A DNA stretch of 64,000 nt, taken from assembly GCA_947584595.1 (NCBI GenBank), contig CANPWP010000003.1, positions 1 to 64,000 of the forward strand, written 5' to 3'. Numbering within the stretch: position 1 is the stretch's first letter; each line of letters opens with the position of its first letter. Source of the stretch: an uncultured Clostridia bacterium. Its GTDB lineage: Bacteria > Bacillota > Clostridia > Oscillospirales > Acutalibacteraceae. Below, piece by piece: positions 16,991 through 26,386 of this stretch. The position numbers and the translations under genes are program-made. The notes under the pieces are model-generated. The model worked only from the letters and a program-made list of their open reading frames with translations. It was not told the DNA's origin and ran no database searches.

Positions 16991-17616
16991 TGAAAAACAT
17001 TGTGGTACTCGTTTCAGGCGGAGGAACAAACCTACAGGCTTTGATAGACGCCCAAAATAACGGGGAAATAAAGCAGGGCAAAATAACCTGTGTCGTTTCT
17101 TCAAACCCAAATGCCTATGCTCTTGAAAGGGCGGAGAAAAACTTCATTGATAAAGTAGTTATCAGAAAAAAAGATTATGAAACCTTTGAAGAATACGATA
17201 ACGCTTTAACAGAACTCTTAAAAAGTAAAAATGCAGATTTAGTGGTGCTTGCAGGATTTATGACCGTACTTGGAAAACAGGTCATAAATGCTTTTGAAAA
17301 TAAAATTATCAATATTCATCCTGCGTTGATTCCCAGCTTTTGCGGACAAGGCTTTTATGGACTGTATGTTCATCAGGCAGTACTTGAAAAAGGGGTCAAA
17401 ATTACAGGAGCGACAGCTCATTTTGTAAACGAAGTGTGTGACGGCGGACCGATCATAATGCAAAAAGCAGTAGAAGTAAAAAACGGAGATACGCCTGAAA
17501 TCCTGCAAAAGCGTGTAATGGAGCAGGCGGAGTGGAAGATACTTCCAAAATCTGTTGCATTATTCTGTGAAGGAAAAATAAAAGTAGAAAATAATAAAAC
17601 AATAGTAGAGGAGTAA
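16990..17616 (+). CDS. purN: Phosphoribosylglycinamide formyltransferase
   Basis: PurN transfers a formyl group from 10-formyl-THF to GAR. The 208-residue protein starts with VVLVSGGGTNLQALIDA (about 4-20, the phosphate loop). It contains NIHPALIPSF (about 106-115, catalytic Asn and His) and GATAHFVNEVCDGGPII (about 136-152, catalytic Asp). Its ATG overlaps the purM stop by one base. It is a standard member of the pur operon. Confidence 0.95.
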   Translation: MKNIVVLVSGGGTNLQALIDAQNNGEIKQGKITCVVSSNPNAYALERAEKNFIDKVVIRKKDYETFEEYDNALTELLKSKNADLVVLAGFMTVLGKQVINAFENKIINIHPALIPSFCGQGFYGLYVHQAVLEKGVKITGATAHFVNEVCDGGPIIMQKAVEVKNGDTPEILQKRVMEQAEWKILPKSVALFCEGKIKVENNKTIVEE

Positions 17617-17620
17617 TAAT

Positions 17621-18337
17621 ATGAAACCGATTTCTATTGAAAAAGATTTAAACTCAAACGTATATCCGGGCAGAGGAATTTTGCTTGGCAAATCTGCCGA
17701 CGGAAAAAATGCGGTAATTGCTTATTTTATTATGGGCAGGTCGGAAAACAGCCGTAACAGAATATTTGTTGAAGAGGGAGAAGGTATCAGAACACAGGCA
17801 TTTGATGAATCAAAGCTTGAAGACCCGTCGCTTATTATTTATGCTCCCGTAAGAGTATTAAATGATACAACCATAGTTACAAACGGCGATCAGACTGACA
17901 CAGTTTATGACTTAATGGGTGAAGGCAAAACATTTGAACAGTCATTAAAAACAAGAGAGTTTGAACCTGATCCGCCTAACTATACTCCTCGAATTTCAGG
18001 TATAGTAAATACGGTGAACGGAAAAATGGATTATGCGCTTTCAATTTTAAAAAGTGCAAACGGCAATCCCGATTGCTGTGAAAGATACACTTTCACATAC
18101 GATAATCCTCTTGCAGGAAATGGACATTTTATCCATACTTATATGACAGACGGAAATCCCCTTCCCAGCTTTGAGGGAGAGCCTAAACTTGTTGAAATAG
18201 GCAATGATGACATTGATATCTTTGCAGATAAGCTGTGGACTTCATTAAATAAAGAAAATAAGGTGTCGCTTTTCGTAAGATATATTAATCTTGAAACAAA
18301 AGAAGTTACATCAAAAATTATCAATAAAAATAAATAA
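17621..18337 (+). CDS. purO: IMP cyclohydrolase, PurO-like
   Basis: The 238-residue protein belongs to the stand-alone IMP cyclohydrolase family first defined in archaea (PurO), which closes the ring of FAICAR to give IMP. N-terminal YPGRGILLGKSADGKNAVIA and YFIMGRSENSRNR (about residues 15-47) are the family's opening segments, and RYTFTYDNPLAGNGHFIHTY follows later. The next gene supplies only the AICAR formyltransferase half of PurH, so this gene completes the pathway. AGGAG lies upstream. The assignment rests on family recall plus this context. Confidence 0.85.
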   Translation: MKPISIEKDLNSNVYPGRGILLGKSADGKNAVIAYFIMGRSENSRNRIFVEEGEGIRTQAFDESKLEDPSLIIYAPVRVLNDTTIVTNGDQTDTVYDLMGEGKTFEQSLKTREFEPDPPNYTPRISGIVNTVNGKMDYALSILKSANGNPDCCERYTFTYDNPLAGNGHFIHTYMTDGNPLPSFEGEPKLVEIGNDDIDIFADKLWTSLNKENKVSLFVRYINLETKEVTSKIINKNK

Positions 18338-18350
18338 TGGAGGGTCTATA

Positions 18351-19529
18351 ATGAACGAGTTAGAATTAAAATACGGCTGTAACCCAAATCAAAAACCGTC
18401 TAAAATTTTTATGAAAAACGGCGGAAATCTGCCTATCACAGTTTTAAACGGAAAGCCCGGCTACATTAACTTTCTTGATGCATTCAACAGTTGGCAGCTT
18501 GTAAAAGAGTTAAAGGAAGCAACAGGACTTGTTTCAGCAGCGTCTTTTAAGCACGTAAGTCCCGCAGGAGCGGCAGTTGCAACTGAGCTTTCTGACACAT
18601 TAAAGAAAATTTATTTTGTAGACGATTTACAGCTTTCACCCCTTGCAAGTGCATATGCAAAGGCAAGAGGAGCAGACAGAATGTCCTCATACGGCGATTG
18701 GGCGGCGCTTTCTGATATTTGCGATTTAGAAACAGCAAAACTTTTGCAGAGAGAAGTTTCCGACGGCGTAATTGCACCGGGTTATACAGACGAGGCACTT
18801 GCTATATTGAAAACAAAGAAAAAAGGCAGCTACAATATTGTTCAAATTGACCTCGATTACGTTCCCGAGGAAATTGAGCATAAAGATGTATTCGGAATCA
18901 CTTTTGAGCAGGGAAGAAATAACCTGAAAATTGACGAAGAATTTCTAATGCAAAATATTATAACAGAGAATAAGAACTTGACAGAGGAAGCAAAACGTGA
19001 CCTTTTAATTGCACTTATTACATTGAAATATACACAATCTAATTCAGTTTGCTACGCAAAAGAAGGACAGGCTATAGGCGTAGGAGCAGGTCAGCAGTCA
19101 AGAATACACTGTACCCGTCTTGCAGGAAATAAGGCAGACATTTGGTATTTAAGACAGCACCCGAAGGTAATGGCACTTGACTTTGTAGATAATATCCGTC
19201 GTCCCGACAGAGATAACACAATTGATGTCTATATTTCCGACGATTATGAAGATGTACTTGCAGAGGGTGTATGGCAGCAGTTCTTTAAAACAAAACCCGA
19301 ACCTTTAACAAGGGAAGAAAAGAAAGAATGGCTTAAAACTCAAAGCGGAGTATCTTTAGGTTCAGATGCATTCTTCCCGTTCGGAGATAACATTGAAAGA
19401 GCAAAGAAAAGCGGCGTAGAATTTATTGCACAGCCGGGCGGCTCGATTCGTGATGATAATGTAATAGATACCTGCAATAAATACAATATGACAATGTGCT
19501 TTACAGGAATTAGACTATTCCACCATTAA
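18351..19529 (+). CDS. purH: AICAR formyltransferase (PurH C-terminal domain only)
   Basis: The 392-residue protein corresponds to the formyltransferase domain of PurH and lacks the N-terminal IMP cyclohydrolase domain of the roughly 510-residue fused enzyme. Family blocks include LKYGCNPNQKPSKIF (about 5-19), AASFKHVSPAGAAVA (about 63-77, catalytic Lys-His) and the C-terminal QPGGSIRDDNVIDTCN. The ATG at 18351 follows GGAGGG by seven bases; the longer 18291 start in the track runs into purO and is rejected. It pairs functionally with PurO immediately upstream. Confidence 0.93.
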   Translation: MNELELKYGCNPNQKPSKIFMKNGGNLPITVLNGKPGYINFLDAFNSWQLVKELKEATGLVSAASFKHVSPAGAAVATELSDTLKKIYFVDDLQLSPLASAYAKARGADRMSSYGDWAALSDICDLETAKLLQREVSDGVIAPGYTDEALAILKTKKKGSYNIVQIDLDYVPEEIEHKDVFGITFEQGRNNLKIDEEFLMQNIITENKNLTEEAKRDLLIALITLKYTQSNSVCYAKEGQAIGVGAGQQSRIHCTRLAGNKADIWYLRQHPKVMALDFVDNIRRPDRDNTIDVYISDDYEDVLAEGVWQQFFKTKPEPLTREEKKEWLKTQSGVSLGSDAFFPFGDNIERAKKSGVEFIAQPGGSIRDDNVIDTCNKYNMTMCFTGIRLFHH

Positions 19530-19559
19530 TCTGGTTTGTTATAGAAAAAGGTGATTAAT

Positions 19560-20825
19560 ATGAACATTTTAATGATTGGTTCGGGCGGAAGAGAACACGC
19601 TTTGATTAAAAAACTTCTTGAAAGTCCAAAATGCACAAAGCTGTATTGTGCACCCGGCAACGGCGGTATATCCAAAGATGCGGAAATTGTTAATATTTCT
19701 GTAATGGATAAGGAAAAAATGGTTGATTTTGCAAAGAAAAATGCAATCGACCTTGTTTTCGTAGCTCCTGACGACCCGCTTGCAGACGGTATGGTAGACG
19801 CTTTTGAAGAGGCTGGGATCCGTGCCTTCGGCCCCAATAAAAAAGCGGCTGTAATAGAGGCGTCAAAGGTTTTCTCAAAAGACCTTATGAAAAAATATGA
19901 TATACCCACTGCGATGTACGAAACCTTTGATAATTCTAAACAGGCAATTGAGTTTATTGAAAAAAACAATACTTATCCTATTGTAATTAAAGCAGACGGT
20001 CTTGCTTTGGGAAAAGGTGTAATCATTGCTAAAGATTTTAAAGAAGCAAAAGAAGCCGTAACATCAATTATGGAGGATAAAAAGTTCGGTGAATCAGGCA
20101 ACCATATTGTAGTGGAAGAATTTTTAACAGGCCCTGAAGTTTCCGTACTTGCATTTACAGACGGTAAATGCGTTAAGCCTATGGTAAGCTCAAAAGACCA
20201 TAAACGAGCTTTTGATAATGACGAGGGTTTAAATACAGGCGGTATGGGAACAATCAGTCCAAACCCCTATTATACTGACGAAATTGCAAATGTTTGTATG
20301 GATAAAATTTTCGTACCTACCATTAAAGCCATGAATAAAGAGGGGAGACCTTTTAAAGGATGTCTTTATTTTGGACTTATGATTACTCCAAACGGCCCAA
20401 AGGTAATTGAATATAATGCACGTTTCGGTGATCCCGAGGCTCAGGTAGTACTTCCAAGACTTGATACCGATTTAATAGATATTTGCGAAGCTGTAATTGA
20501 CGAAAAGTTGTCAGACCTTGAAATCAAATGGAAAGACGGCGCAGCGGCATGTGTAGTTATTGCAAGCGGCGGTTATCCTGTTGCTTATGAAAAAGGTAAA
20601 GAGATTACAGGCTTAGACGAAAACGGTCAGATTGACGGAGTAATTGTTTATCACGCAGGAACAAAGTTTGAAAACGGTAAATTTCTTACAAACGGCGGAA
20701 GAGTTTTAGGCGTAACGGCAATAGCTGAAAATCTTGATAAAGCACTTGATAAAGCTTATAATGCAGTATCAAAAATAAAATTTGACGATATGCATTTCAG
20801 AAAGGATATCGGCAGAACAAAATAA
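19560..20825 (+). CDS. purD: Phosphoribosylamine-glycine ligase
   Basis: PurD is the ATP-grasp enzyme joining glycine to phosphoribosylamine. From the ATG at 19560 it is 421 residues. Visible features are NILMIGSGGREHALIKKL (about 2-19) and VIKADGLALGKGVIIA (about 141-156). The ATP-grasp core is GCLYFGLMITPNGPKVIEYN, followed by ARFGDPEAQVVLPRL. AAAGG lies about eight bases before this ATG, so I prefer it over the GTG at 19551. It is the last gene of the pur operon, followed by a terminator. Confidence 0.95.
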   Translation: MNILMIGSGGREHALIKKLLESPKCTKLYCAPGNGGISKDAEIVNISVMDKEKMVDFAKKNAIDLVFVAPDDPLADGMVDAFEEAGIRAFGPNKKAAVIEASKVFSKDLMKKYDIPTAMYETFDNSKQAIEFIEKNNTYPIVIKADGLALGKGVIIAKDFKEAKEAVTSIMEDKKFGESGNHIVVEEFLTGPEVSVLAFTDGKCVKPMVSSKDHKRAFDNDEGLNTGGMGTISPNPYYTDEIANVCMDKIFVPTIKAMNKEGRPFKGCLYFGLMITPNGPKVIEYNARFGDPEAQVVLPRLDTDLIDICEAVIDEKLSDLEIKWKDGAAACVVIASGGYPVAYEKGKEITGLDENGQIDGVIVYHAGTKFENGKFLTNGGRVLGVTAIAENLDKALDKAYNAVSKIKFDDMHFRKDIGRTK

Positions 20826-20837
20826 AAAATTAAAATT

Positions 20838-20870
20838 AAAGTCCGGATTTTAGTTGTCCGGACTTTTTTA
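20838..20870 (+). terminator. Terminator of the pur operon
   Basis: The stem AAGTCCGGA / TCCGGACTT ends in TTTTTTATT. Confidence 0.85.
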
Positions 20871-20891
20871 TTGCATATAAAGATACAAAAA

Positions 20892-21328
20892 AGCCGCCAT
20901 ACAATTTGTAAGACGGCTAAGCGTGACGAAAAACCTATAAAATAGAAACAGAACAAAAAGTTTCTACTCTTTTCCCTCCCTTGACAATAAAATCGTAAAT
21001 TTAATATTAAAAAGTAAAACATTTAAGTAAAATATCACCTCCCTCTGACGAGGGAGGTGGCTGCGGATTCGCCGCAGACGGATGGAGAGAAAACGTTTTC
21101 AATATTTTAAAATAAATTTAAAATTTTAAAATATTTAATTTCTCTCTTAGTTAAAATTTTCGTTTTGATATCTTTTTCTGAGAAAACGGCAACCCTTTTG
21201 TGGCTTTGCGATATTTCCACTTGCAGGGAAATTTCTCATAAGAGGGAGCCAATCAAGATGTCATAATAATTTGTGTTAAAAAGTATTTTTTAACTGTTTG
21301 AGCTGTCCTACAATTTTGTAAGACGGCT
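20892..21328. repeat. Intergenic repeat cluster between purD and spo0A
   Basis: Two nearly identical stem-loops flank the gap: AGCCGCCATACAATTTGTAA... at 20892-20918 and AGCTGTCCTACAATTTTGTA... at 21301-21328, both ending GACGGCT. Between them lies a GC-rich double hairpin at 21036-21095 (CACCTCCCTC / GAGGGAGGTG, then CTGCGG / CCGCAG). Near 21222, CAGGGAAATTTCTCATAAGA resembles a segment at 52760. No gene is visible. Confidence 0.65.
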
Positions 21329-21333
21329 TCTTT

Positions 21334-22101
21334 TTAACTTGCGTTTTTAATTTCTAATCTCAGTCTGTCTGAAATCATAGCAATAAATTCGCTGTTAGTA
21401 GGCTTGCCTCTATCGTTATGGATAGTATATCCAAAGTAAGAGTTAAGCACCTCAACATCGCCTCTGTCCCATGCAACTTCAATAGCATGTCTTATTGCTC
21501 GTTCAACTCTTGAAGAAGTAGTGTTGTATTTTTTAGCAACAGAAGGATAGAGCTGTTTAGTAACAGCATTAATAATGTCAGGTTTTTCAATTGACATAAT
21601 AATCGAGTCTCTTAAATAATGGTAGCCCTTAATATGAGCAGGAACACCGATTTCATGCAAAATAGAAGTAACCTTAATTTCAAGACCAAAGCTGTCAAAA
21701 TGATTTACCGCATTATCATTTAGAACATTGCCGTTGACCATTTTTGTAAATCTATTGGCGAGTTGATTTACACTGTAAGGTTTTAAAACAAAGTAAGTTG
21801 CTCCGCAAGACATAACTTCTCTTTCAAGTACAGGACTGTGAAAAGAAGAAAATACAACAAACTTTGGCACTTTACAGTCTTGATTATTAATGGAATTCAT
21901 TACGCCGATAGCATCAAGGCGTGTCATAAATAAATCCATTAATACGATGTCAGGCTGTTCGGCGATAATTTTTTCGCACAAAGCTTCGCCGTCTCTTTGA
22001 CAGAAAATAGGAAGTATATTATTATTTTCCAAAACATCAAAATCGTCTTGAGAATAATCTACCGCATCTTCTGTAACAATAAGTTTGATTTTGTTAATCA
22101 T
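21334..22101 (-). CDS. spo0A: Sporulation master regulator Spo0A
   Basis: Spo0A is the phosphorelay response regulator that commits Firmicutes cells to sporulation. From the ATG at 22101 (GGGGGAT upstream) it is 255 residues. The N-terminal receiver has the phosphoacceptor Asp in [12 protein letters not shown] (about 54-65), Ser in VVFSSF and Lys in YFVLKPYS. The acid pocket reads TED where Bacillus has DDN. The C-terminal Spo0A DNA-binding domain is well conserved: [17 protein letters not shown], then [16 protein letters not shown], then [19 protein letters not shown]. spoIVB lies upstream in the same orientation, the classical Bacillus/Clostridia arrangement. Confidence 0.97.
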   Translation of the reverse strand: MINKIKLIVTEDAVDYSQDDFDVLENNNILPIFCQRDGEALCEKIIAEQPDIVLMDLFMTRLDAIGVMNSINNQDCKVPKFVVFSSFHSPVLEREVMSCGATYFVLKPYSVNQLANRFTKMVNGNVLNDNAVNHFDSFGLEIKVTSILHEIGVPAHIKGYHYLRDSIIMSIEKPDIINAVTKQLYPSVAKKYNTTSSRVERAIRHAIEVAWDRGDVEVLNSYFGYTIHNDRGKPTNSEFIAMISDRLRLEIKNAS

Positions 22102-22218
22102 TGTAAGATCCCCCACTTTTTTATTTATTGTAATCATATTACCACACAAAATTTAAATTGGCAATAGTTTCCGTAAAAATTTTTTTAAAAAATTGGAAAA
22201 TCTTGTTATTAAATCAAA

Positions 22219-23277
22219 TTATTTTGCATTTTCATACAATATATTGTGTTTTGCTTCAAAATTCGATTTCATATTCTCAACTATTACACAATACCCCTTA
22301 TTCGGCTCATTTACAAATACATGATTTATAACTCCTGCCAGCTTTCCGTCCTGAATAACGGGACTTCCGCTCATACCTTGAACAATCCCTCCTGTTTTGT
22401 CAAGAAGTTCTTTATCGGTAATTTCAATTACGAAGTTTTTGTTTGTTTTGTCGCTTGTGTCACCGATGCTTATAATTTGTGCGTCAAATTTCTGAACTCC
22501 GCTGTCGTCAATTGTAGTATAAAAAACAGCGCTTCCTGTTTTTAATTCATTTTTCTCAGCAATTTTAATTTTTTGTTTATCTGAGCTTATGCTGTTATAT
22601 TTTCCGCAAATTCCAAGTTCGGTGTTAAGACTTATATTCCCGATATTTTTATCAGTCAAATAACCGTTTAAAGTTCCTGCATTACCGCTTGTACTTTTCG
22701 ATATTCCGTTAATTTCAGCACTTACCACTTCTCCGCTTTCAAGGGGCATAAGCTCTTTTGTGTCTATATCACAAATTCCGTGGCCAAGTGCGGCATAGGT
22801 CATATTATTGCAGTCATAATATGATATTGTTCCTATACCGGCGCAACTGTCTCTTACCCATGCGCCTATTTTATATCTGTTGTCGTTGCAAAGTTTCGGA
22901 GTAACATCAATACAGGTTTCTTTTTCATCTCTTATAACCTTCAAGGATATTTTGTTTCCCTTTGAATTTTCAATAATTTTTTCAAATTGTTCATTACTTG
23001 ATATCTTCGTATTATTTGCCATAATAATATTGTCATTTACTCTCAGTCCTGACTTTATGGCAGGACATACTTTTTCACTTTCACAAATAAATTCTTCGAG
23101 TTTTACTATCAATGCGCCTTTGGTGAACATTTTTATACCGAATGCTTCACCGCCTAAATAAACATAATTGTTACTATTATTATCCGCAGCATAAGTGTAA
23201 GCAGTGCCTGCAAAAATAAGACTAAAGCAAATTAAAAACACAGCGGCAACTTTAGTGCATTTGTAAAAATTTCTCAA
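22219..23277 (-). CDS. spoIVB: SpoIVB serine peptidase (S55)
   Basis: SpoIVB is made in the forespore, secreted into the intermembrane space, and triggers sigma-K activation by attacking the BofA/SpoIVFA inhibitory complex. The 352-residue protein has an N-terminal membrane anchor (about 9-30) and a PDZ domain (about 50-130, with GLRVNDNIIMANN). The S55 protease domain has the His in AALGHGICD (about 168-176) and the Ser in GIVQGMSGSPVIQDG (about 298-312). It starts at TTG with AAGGTG upstream. The pairing with spo0A is conserved. Confidence 0.95.
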   Translation of the reverse strand: MRNFYKCTKVAAVFLICFSLIFAGTAYTYAADNNSNNYVYLGGEAFGIKMFTKGALIVKLEEFICESEKVCPAIKSGLRVNDNIIMANNTKISSNEQFEKIIENSKGNKISLKVIRDEKETCIDVTPKLCNDNRYKIGAWVRDSCAGIGTISYYDCNNMTYAALGHGICDIDTKELMPLESGEVVSAEINGISKSTSGNAGTLNGYLTDKNIGNISLNTELGICGKYNSISSDKQKIKIAEKNELKTGSAVFYTTIDDSGVQKFDAQIISIGDTSDKTNKNFVIEITDKELLDKTGGIVQGMSGSPVIQDGKLAGVINHVFVNEPNKGYCVIVENMKSNFEAKHNILYENAK

Positions 23278-23438
23278 AATTTCACCTTCTTTCTGTTGCC
23301 GCTATTATTTTGTGTTATAATGGTGTATAATAAAGTGGTAATTAAATTTGCCTGTTTAAATTTGTATTAACAATTTGATTTTTTAAGATAAAACGATTTC
23401 AAATGTTTTTATTTAACAAAGCTTCCAAGGAGGGTTTT

Positions 23439-25787
23439 ATGGATAGAGAAAAGATTTATTCGGCTTCGCTGACCGATAAACAAGTTATTGAACGAATAAA
23501 CAACGGTAAAGTAAACATTGATTCTTCTTTGCCTACAAAATCTGTAAAAAGAATATTCTATGATAACATAGTAACACTATTTAATATTATAAATGTAATT
23601 TTATTTGTGCTTTTAATAATTGTAGGCTCATATAAAAATTTGCTGTTTATGGGTGTTATAGTATGTAATACCGCAATTGGAATTTTTCAGGAAATTCGTT
23701 CAAAAAGATCGGTAGATAAACTTTCTATCCTTGTATCCAAAAAAGTTAAAGCAATTAGAAATAAAAAAGAAACGGAAATACCCATTGATGAAATTGTTTT
23801 AGACGATATTATTTACTTAAACCGTGGAAGTCAGGTGCCCTCTGACTGTATTATAATTTCAGGCTCAGTTTACGCAAACGAAAGCCTGCTTACAGGAGAA
23901 TCTGATACAATTTATAAATCAAAAGATGAACAGCTTTTTTCAGGGAGCTTTATATCTTCAGGCGAATGTTATGCAAGGGTAAATAAAGTAGGTGCAGATA
24001 ATTATGCATCAAAAATTCATTCACAAGCAAAATACATAAAAAAAATAAATTCCGAAATTATGAATACGCTTAAAAAAATTATAAAAGTATGTTCAATAGT
24101 AATTTTCCCTGTAGGAGTTGCATTATTCTGTGCAAAATATTTTTCTGACGGATTTTCAATGCAGGATTCGGTTGTAAGTACAGTCGGTGCAATGATAGGA
24201 ATGATTCCCGAAGGACTTGTGCTTTTAACAAGCTCTGTTTTGGCGGTTTCGGTAATTCGATTAACACGAAGTAAAGTGCTTGTACAGGAACTTTATTGTA
24301 TAGAAACTTTAGCCCGTGTAGATGTGCTTTGCCTTGATAAAACAGGGACGATTACTTGTGACGAAATGGAAGTTACAAAAGTTCACAGCTTTACAGAAAA
24401 TGAAGAGGAGATAAAACTTGCTTTAGGTTCAATCTCCAAAAGCACAAAGGACGATAATTCAACAATTCGTTCGATAAAGGAATACAGCAAAAATTTTAAT
24501 TCTTTAAAATCAAAAAATGTTATTTCTTTTTCATCCGATAAAAAATGGTCGGGTGCAGTTTTTGAAAATGGAATTTCTTATGTAATAGGTGCGGGCGAGT
24601 TTATATTTAAGGATAAAGTTAAGTATAAAAATGTTTTTGACGCCATTAATTCAATAAATGAGCCTGTAAGGATATTGTCACTTGCAAAAATAAATAGGGA
24701 AATTACGCCGGAAGATAATTTGGAAGGTGTTATTCCTTTAGGTTTAGTGCTTATAAAAGATAAAATTCGCAGTAACGCAAAAGAAACGATCGGCTACTTT
24801 ATAAAACAGGGTGTAAAGCTTAAAGTAATTTCAGGCGACGGTGTAAATACTGTTTCCAATATTGCAAGAGAAGCAGGCATTGATGGAGCAGATTCAGCAG
24901 TAGACGCAACAACCCTTACAACAGACGAAATGTTGTTAGATGCGGCAGAAAAATATAATGTTTTCGGCAGAGTAACTCCTCAGCAAAAGAAAATTCTTGT
25001 TAAAGCCTTACAGAAAAATGGACATACAGTAGCTATGACAGGCGACGGCGTAAATGATGTTCTGGCATTAAAAGAGGCTGATTGTTCGGTAGCAATGGCT
25101 TCAGGCAGTGATGCCGCAAGAAATGTAGCACAGCTCGTTTTGGTAAATAACGATTTTTCTTCAATGCCGAAGGTTGTAGCAGAGGGAAGAAGGTCAATTA
25201 ATAATATTCAGAGAAGTGCGTCACTGTTTTTAATAAAAACAGTTTATTCTATGGTTTTGGCAATTGCATTTATTTTTGTAAGCACACAATATCCGTTTGA
25301 GCCTATACAGCTTTCATTTGTAGGAGGTCTTACAATCGGACTTCCGTCTTTTGTGCTTGCGTTACAGCCAAACCATGACAGAATAAAAGGAAACTTTTTT
25401 GCAAATATTATTTCTCGGGCAATTCCCGGAGCATTTGTAATAATACTTAATATACTTGTGACAAACATTGCAGGACATTATATTGGTTTTAATGAAGAGA
25501 GCATTTCAACAATTGCAGTTTATTTAACAGCCTTTGTGGGACTATTAATGGTAATTCGCCTTTCAATTCCGTTTAATGCTTTGCGGACAGCTCTGGTTTC
25601 GGTGATTTTTATTTCGCTTATGGTAGGATTTATATTATTCCAAAACTTATTATCCTTAAGCGATCTAAATGTGATCGAGTGGGTATTTACCGCTGTCTCG
25701 GCTGTAATTTCATTTGTGATTTTTAATATGCTTTATTCAATTTTTACAAGCCGAACAGCTAAAAAATATATTGACGGAAACAACTAA
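23439..25787 (+). CDS. Cation-transporting P-type ATPase (CtpE-like)
   Basis: The 782-residue P-type pump has the actuator motif LLTGES (about 164-169), the ion-site helix IGMIPEGLVLLTSSV and the phosphorylated Asp in CLDKTGTITCDEM (about 300-312). The hinge motif is MTGDGVNDVLALKEAD, and a C-terminal helical bundle of about six segments follows. The SKVLVQELYCIETLARVDV stretch before DKTGT is typical of CtpE-type pumps, one of which (mycobacterial CtpE) has been linked to calcium. The ion here is inferred only. I prefer the ATG at 23439 because AAGGAGGG sits directly upstream; the track start lacks a site. It is transcribed away from spoIVB. Confidence 0.88.
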   Translation: MDREKIYSASLTDKQVIERINNGKVNIDSSLPTKSVKRIFYDNIVTLFNIINVILFVLLIIVGSYKNLLFMGVIVCNTAIGIFQEIRSKRSVDKLSILVSKKVKAIRNKKETEIPIDEIVLDDIIYLNRGSQVPSDCIIISGSVYANESLLTGESDTIYKSKDEQLFSGSFISSGECYARVNKVGADNYASKIHSQAKYIKKINSEIMNTLKKIIKVCSIVIFPVGVALFCAKYFSDGFSMQDSVVSTVGAMIGMIPEGLVLLTSSVLAVSVIRLTRSKVLVQELYCIETLARVDVLCLDKTGTITCDEMEVTKVHSFTENEEEIKLALGSISKSTKDDNSTIRSIKEYSKNFNSLKSKNVISFSSDKKWSGAVFENGISYVIGAGEFIFKDKVKYKNVFDAINSINEPVRILSLAKINREITPEDNLEGVIPLGLVLIKDKIRSNAKETIGYFIKQGVKLKVISGDGVNTVSNIAREAGIDGADSAVDATTLTTDEMLLDAAEKYNVFGRVTPQQKKILVKALQKNGHTVAMTGDGVNDVLALKEADCSVAMASGSDAARNVAQLVLVNNDFSSMPKVVAEGRRSINNIQRSASLFLIKTVYSMVLAIAFIFVSTQYPFEPIQLSFVGGLTIGLPSFVLALQPNHDRIKGNFFANIISRAIPGAFVIILNILVTNIAGHYIGFNEESISTIAVYLTAFVGLLMVIRLSIPFNALRTALVSVIFISLMVGFILFQNLLSLSDLNVIEWVFTAVSAVISFVIFNMLYSIFTSRTAKKYIDGNN

Positions 25788-25807
25788 TTTTATAAGAGAG
25801 GATTAAA

Positions 25808-26251
25808 ATGGAATATAAATATAATAAATCAAAAGGAAATGTAAAAGAATTTATAAATGATGAAATTAAATGCCATAAAAAATATGATATATATAATGAA
25901 ATAAAAGGCAAAATTGATGGAGATAAAGTGACATTATATGTAGAAAGTGACATACCCGCAACACTTAATACATATTTTAAAAATTATTTTGTGGGTATGT
26001 TGTCGGAATCAAATGGACAAACAGCATTAAAAGGCAGGTTTTCAATGAAGCTGTTTAAAATAATTTTACTTGTTATTTTGTTTCTTGCTTGTGCAGAGGT
26101 TATTATATATAATATTGCAGTAAATAATCCTCTTACAAATATAATCCCCGCAATAATAATTTTAGCGGCAGAAATAGGTCTTATGATTTTTCAGACATTA
26201 GCTTCTAAAAAAGAAAAAGATATTATAAATAAATTTTTAAGCAGTCTGTAA
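25808..26251 (+). CDS. Hypothetical two-TM membrane protein
   Basis: I do not recognise a family for this 147-residue protein. It has a lysine-rich soluble N-terminal part (about 1-75), two hydrophobic helices (about 81-103 and 110-131, the second IIPAIIILAAEIGLMIFQ) and a short charged tail. GAGAGG lies before the ATG. It follows the P-type ATPase by 20 bases in the same orientation and may be co-transcribed with it, which suggests but does not show a link to that pump. Confidence 0.65.
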   Translation: MEYKYNKSKGNVKEFINDEIKCHKKYDIYNEIKGKIDGDKVTLYVESDIPATLNTYFKNYFVGMLSESNGQTALKGRFSMKLFKIILLVILFLACAEVIIYNIAVNNPLTNIIPAIIILAAEIGLMIFQTLASKKEKDIINKFLSSL

Positions 26252-26323
26252 TTTTCATTAAAAATCAAAGCTTTATAGTTAAATTGGATTAGTTACTGAA
26301 TAACAACAGACTATGAAATAATA

Positions 26324-26351
26324 TTGATTTTTTCGAAATATATGCTATAAT
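26324..26351 (+). promoter_or_regulatory. Promoter for the CCA transferase gene
   Basis: TTGATT and TATAAT are spaced by 16 bases, ending 35 bases before the ATG. Confidence 0.55.
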
Positions 26352-26386
26352 TCTAATAAAGCATATAATTTGAAAGAACTGATTTT

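Noticed and set aside
18291-18350. Longer start for the AICAR formyltransferase gene
   Set aside because: It would overlap purO by 47 bases, while a strong GGAGGG sits just before the ATG at 18351.
22236-22248. ACAATATATTGTG near the end of spoIVB, similar to the pyrE palindrome
   Set aside because: It lies inside coding sequence at the gene's 3' end and is probably coincidence in AT-rich DNA.
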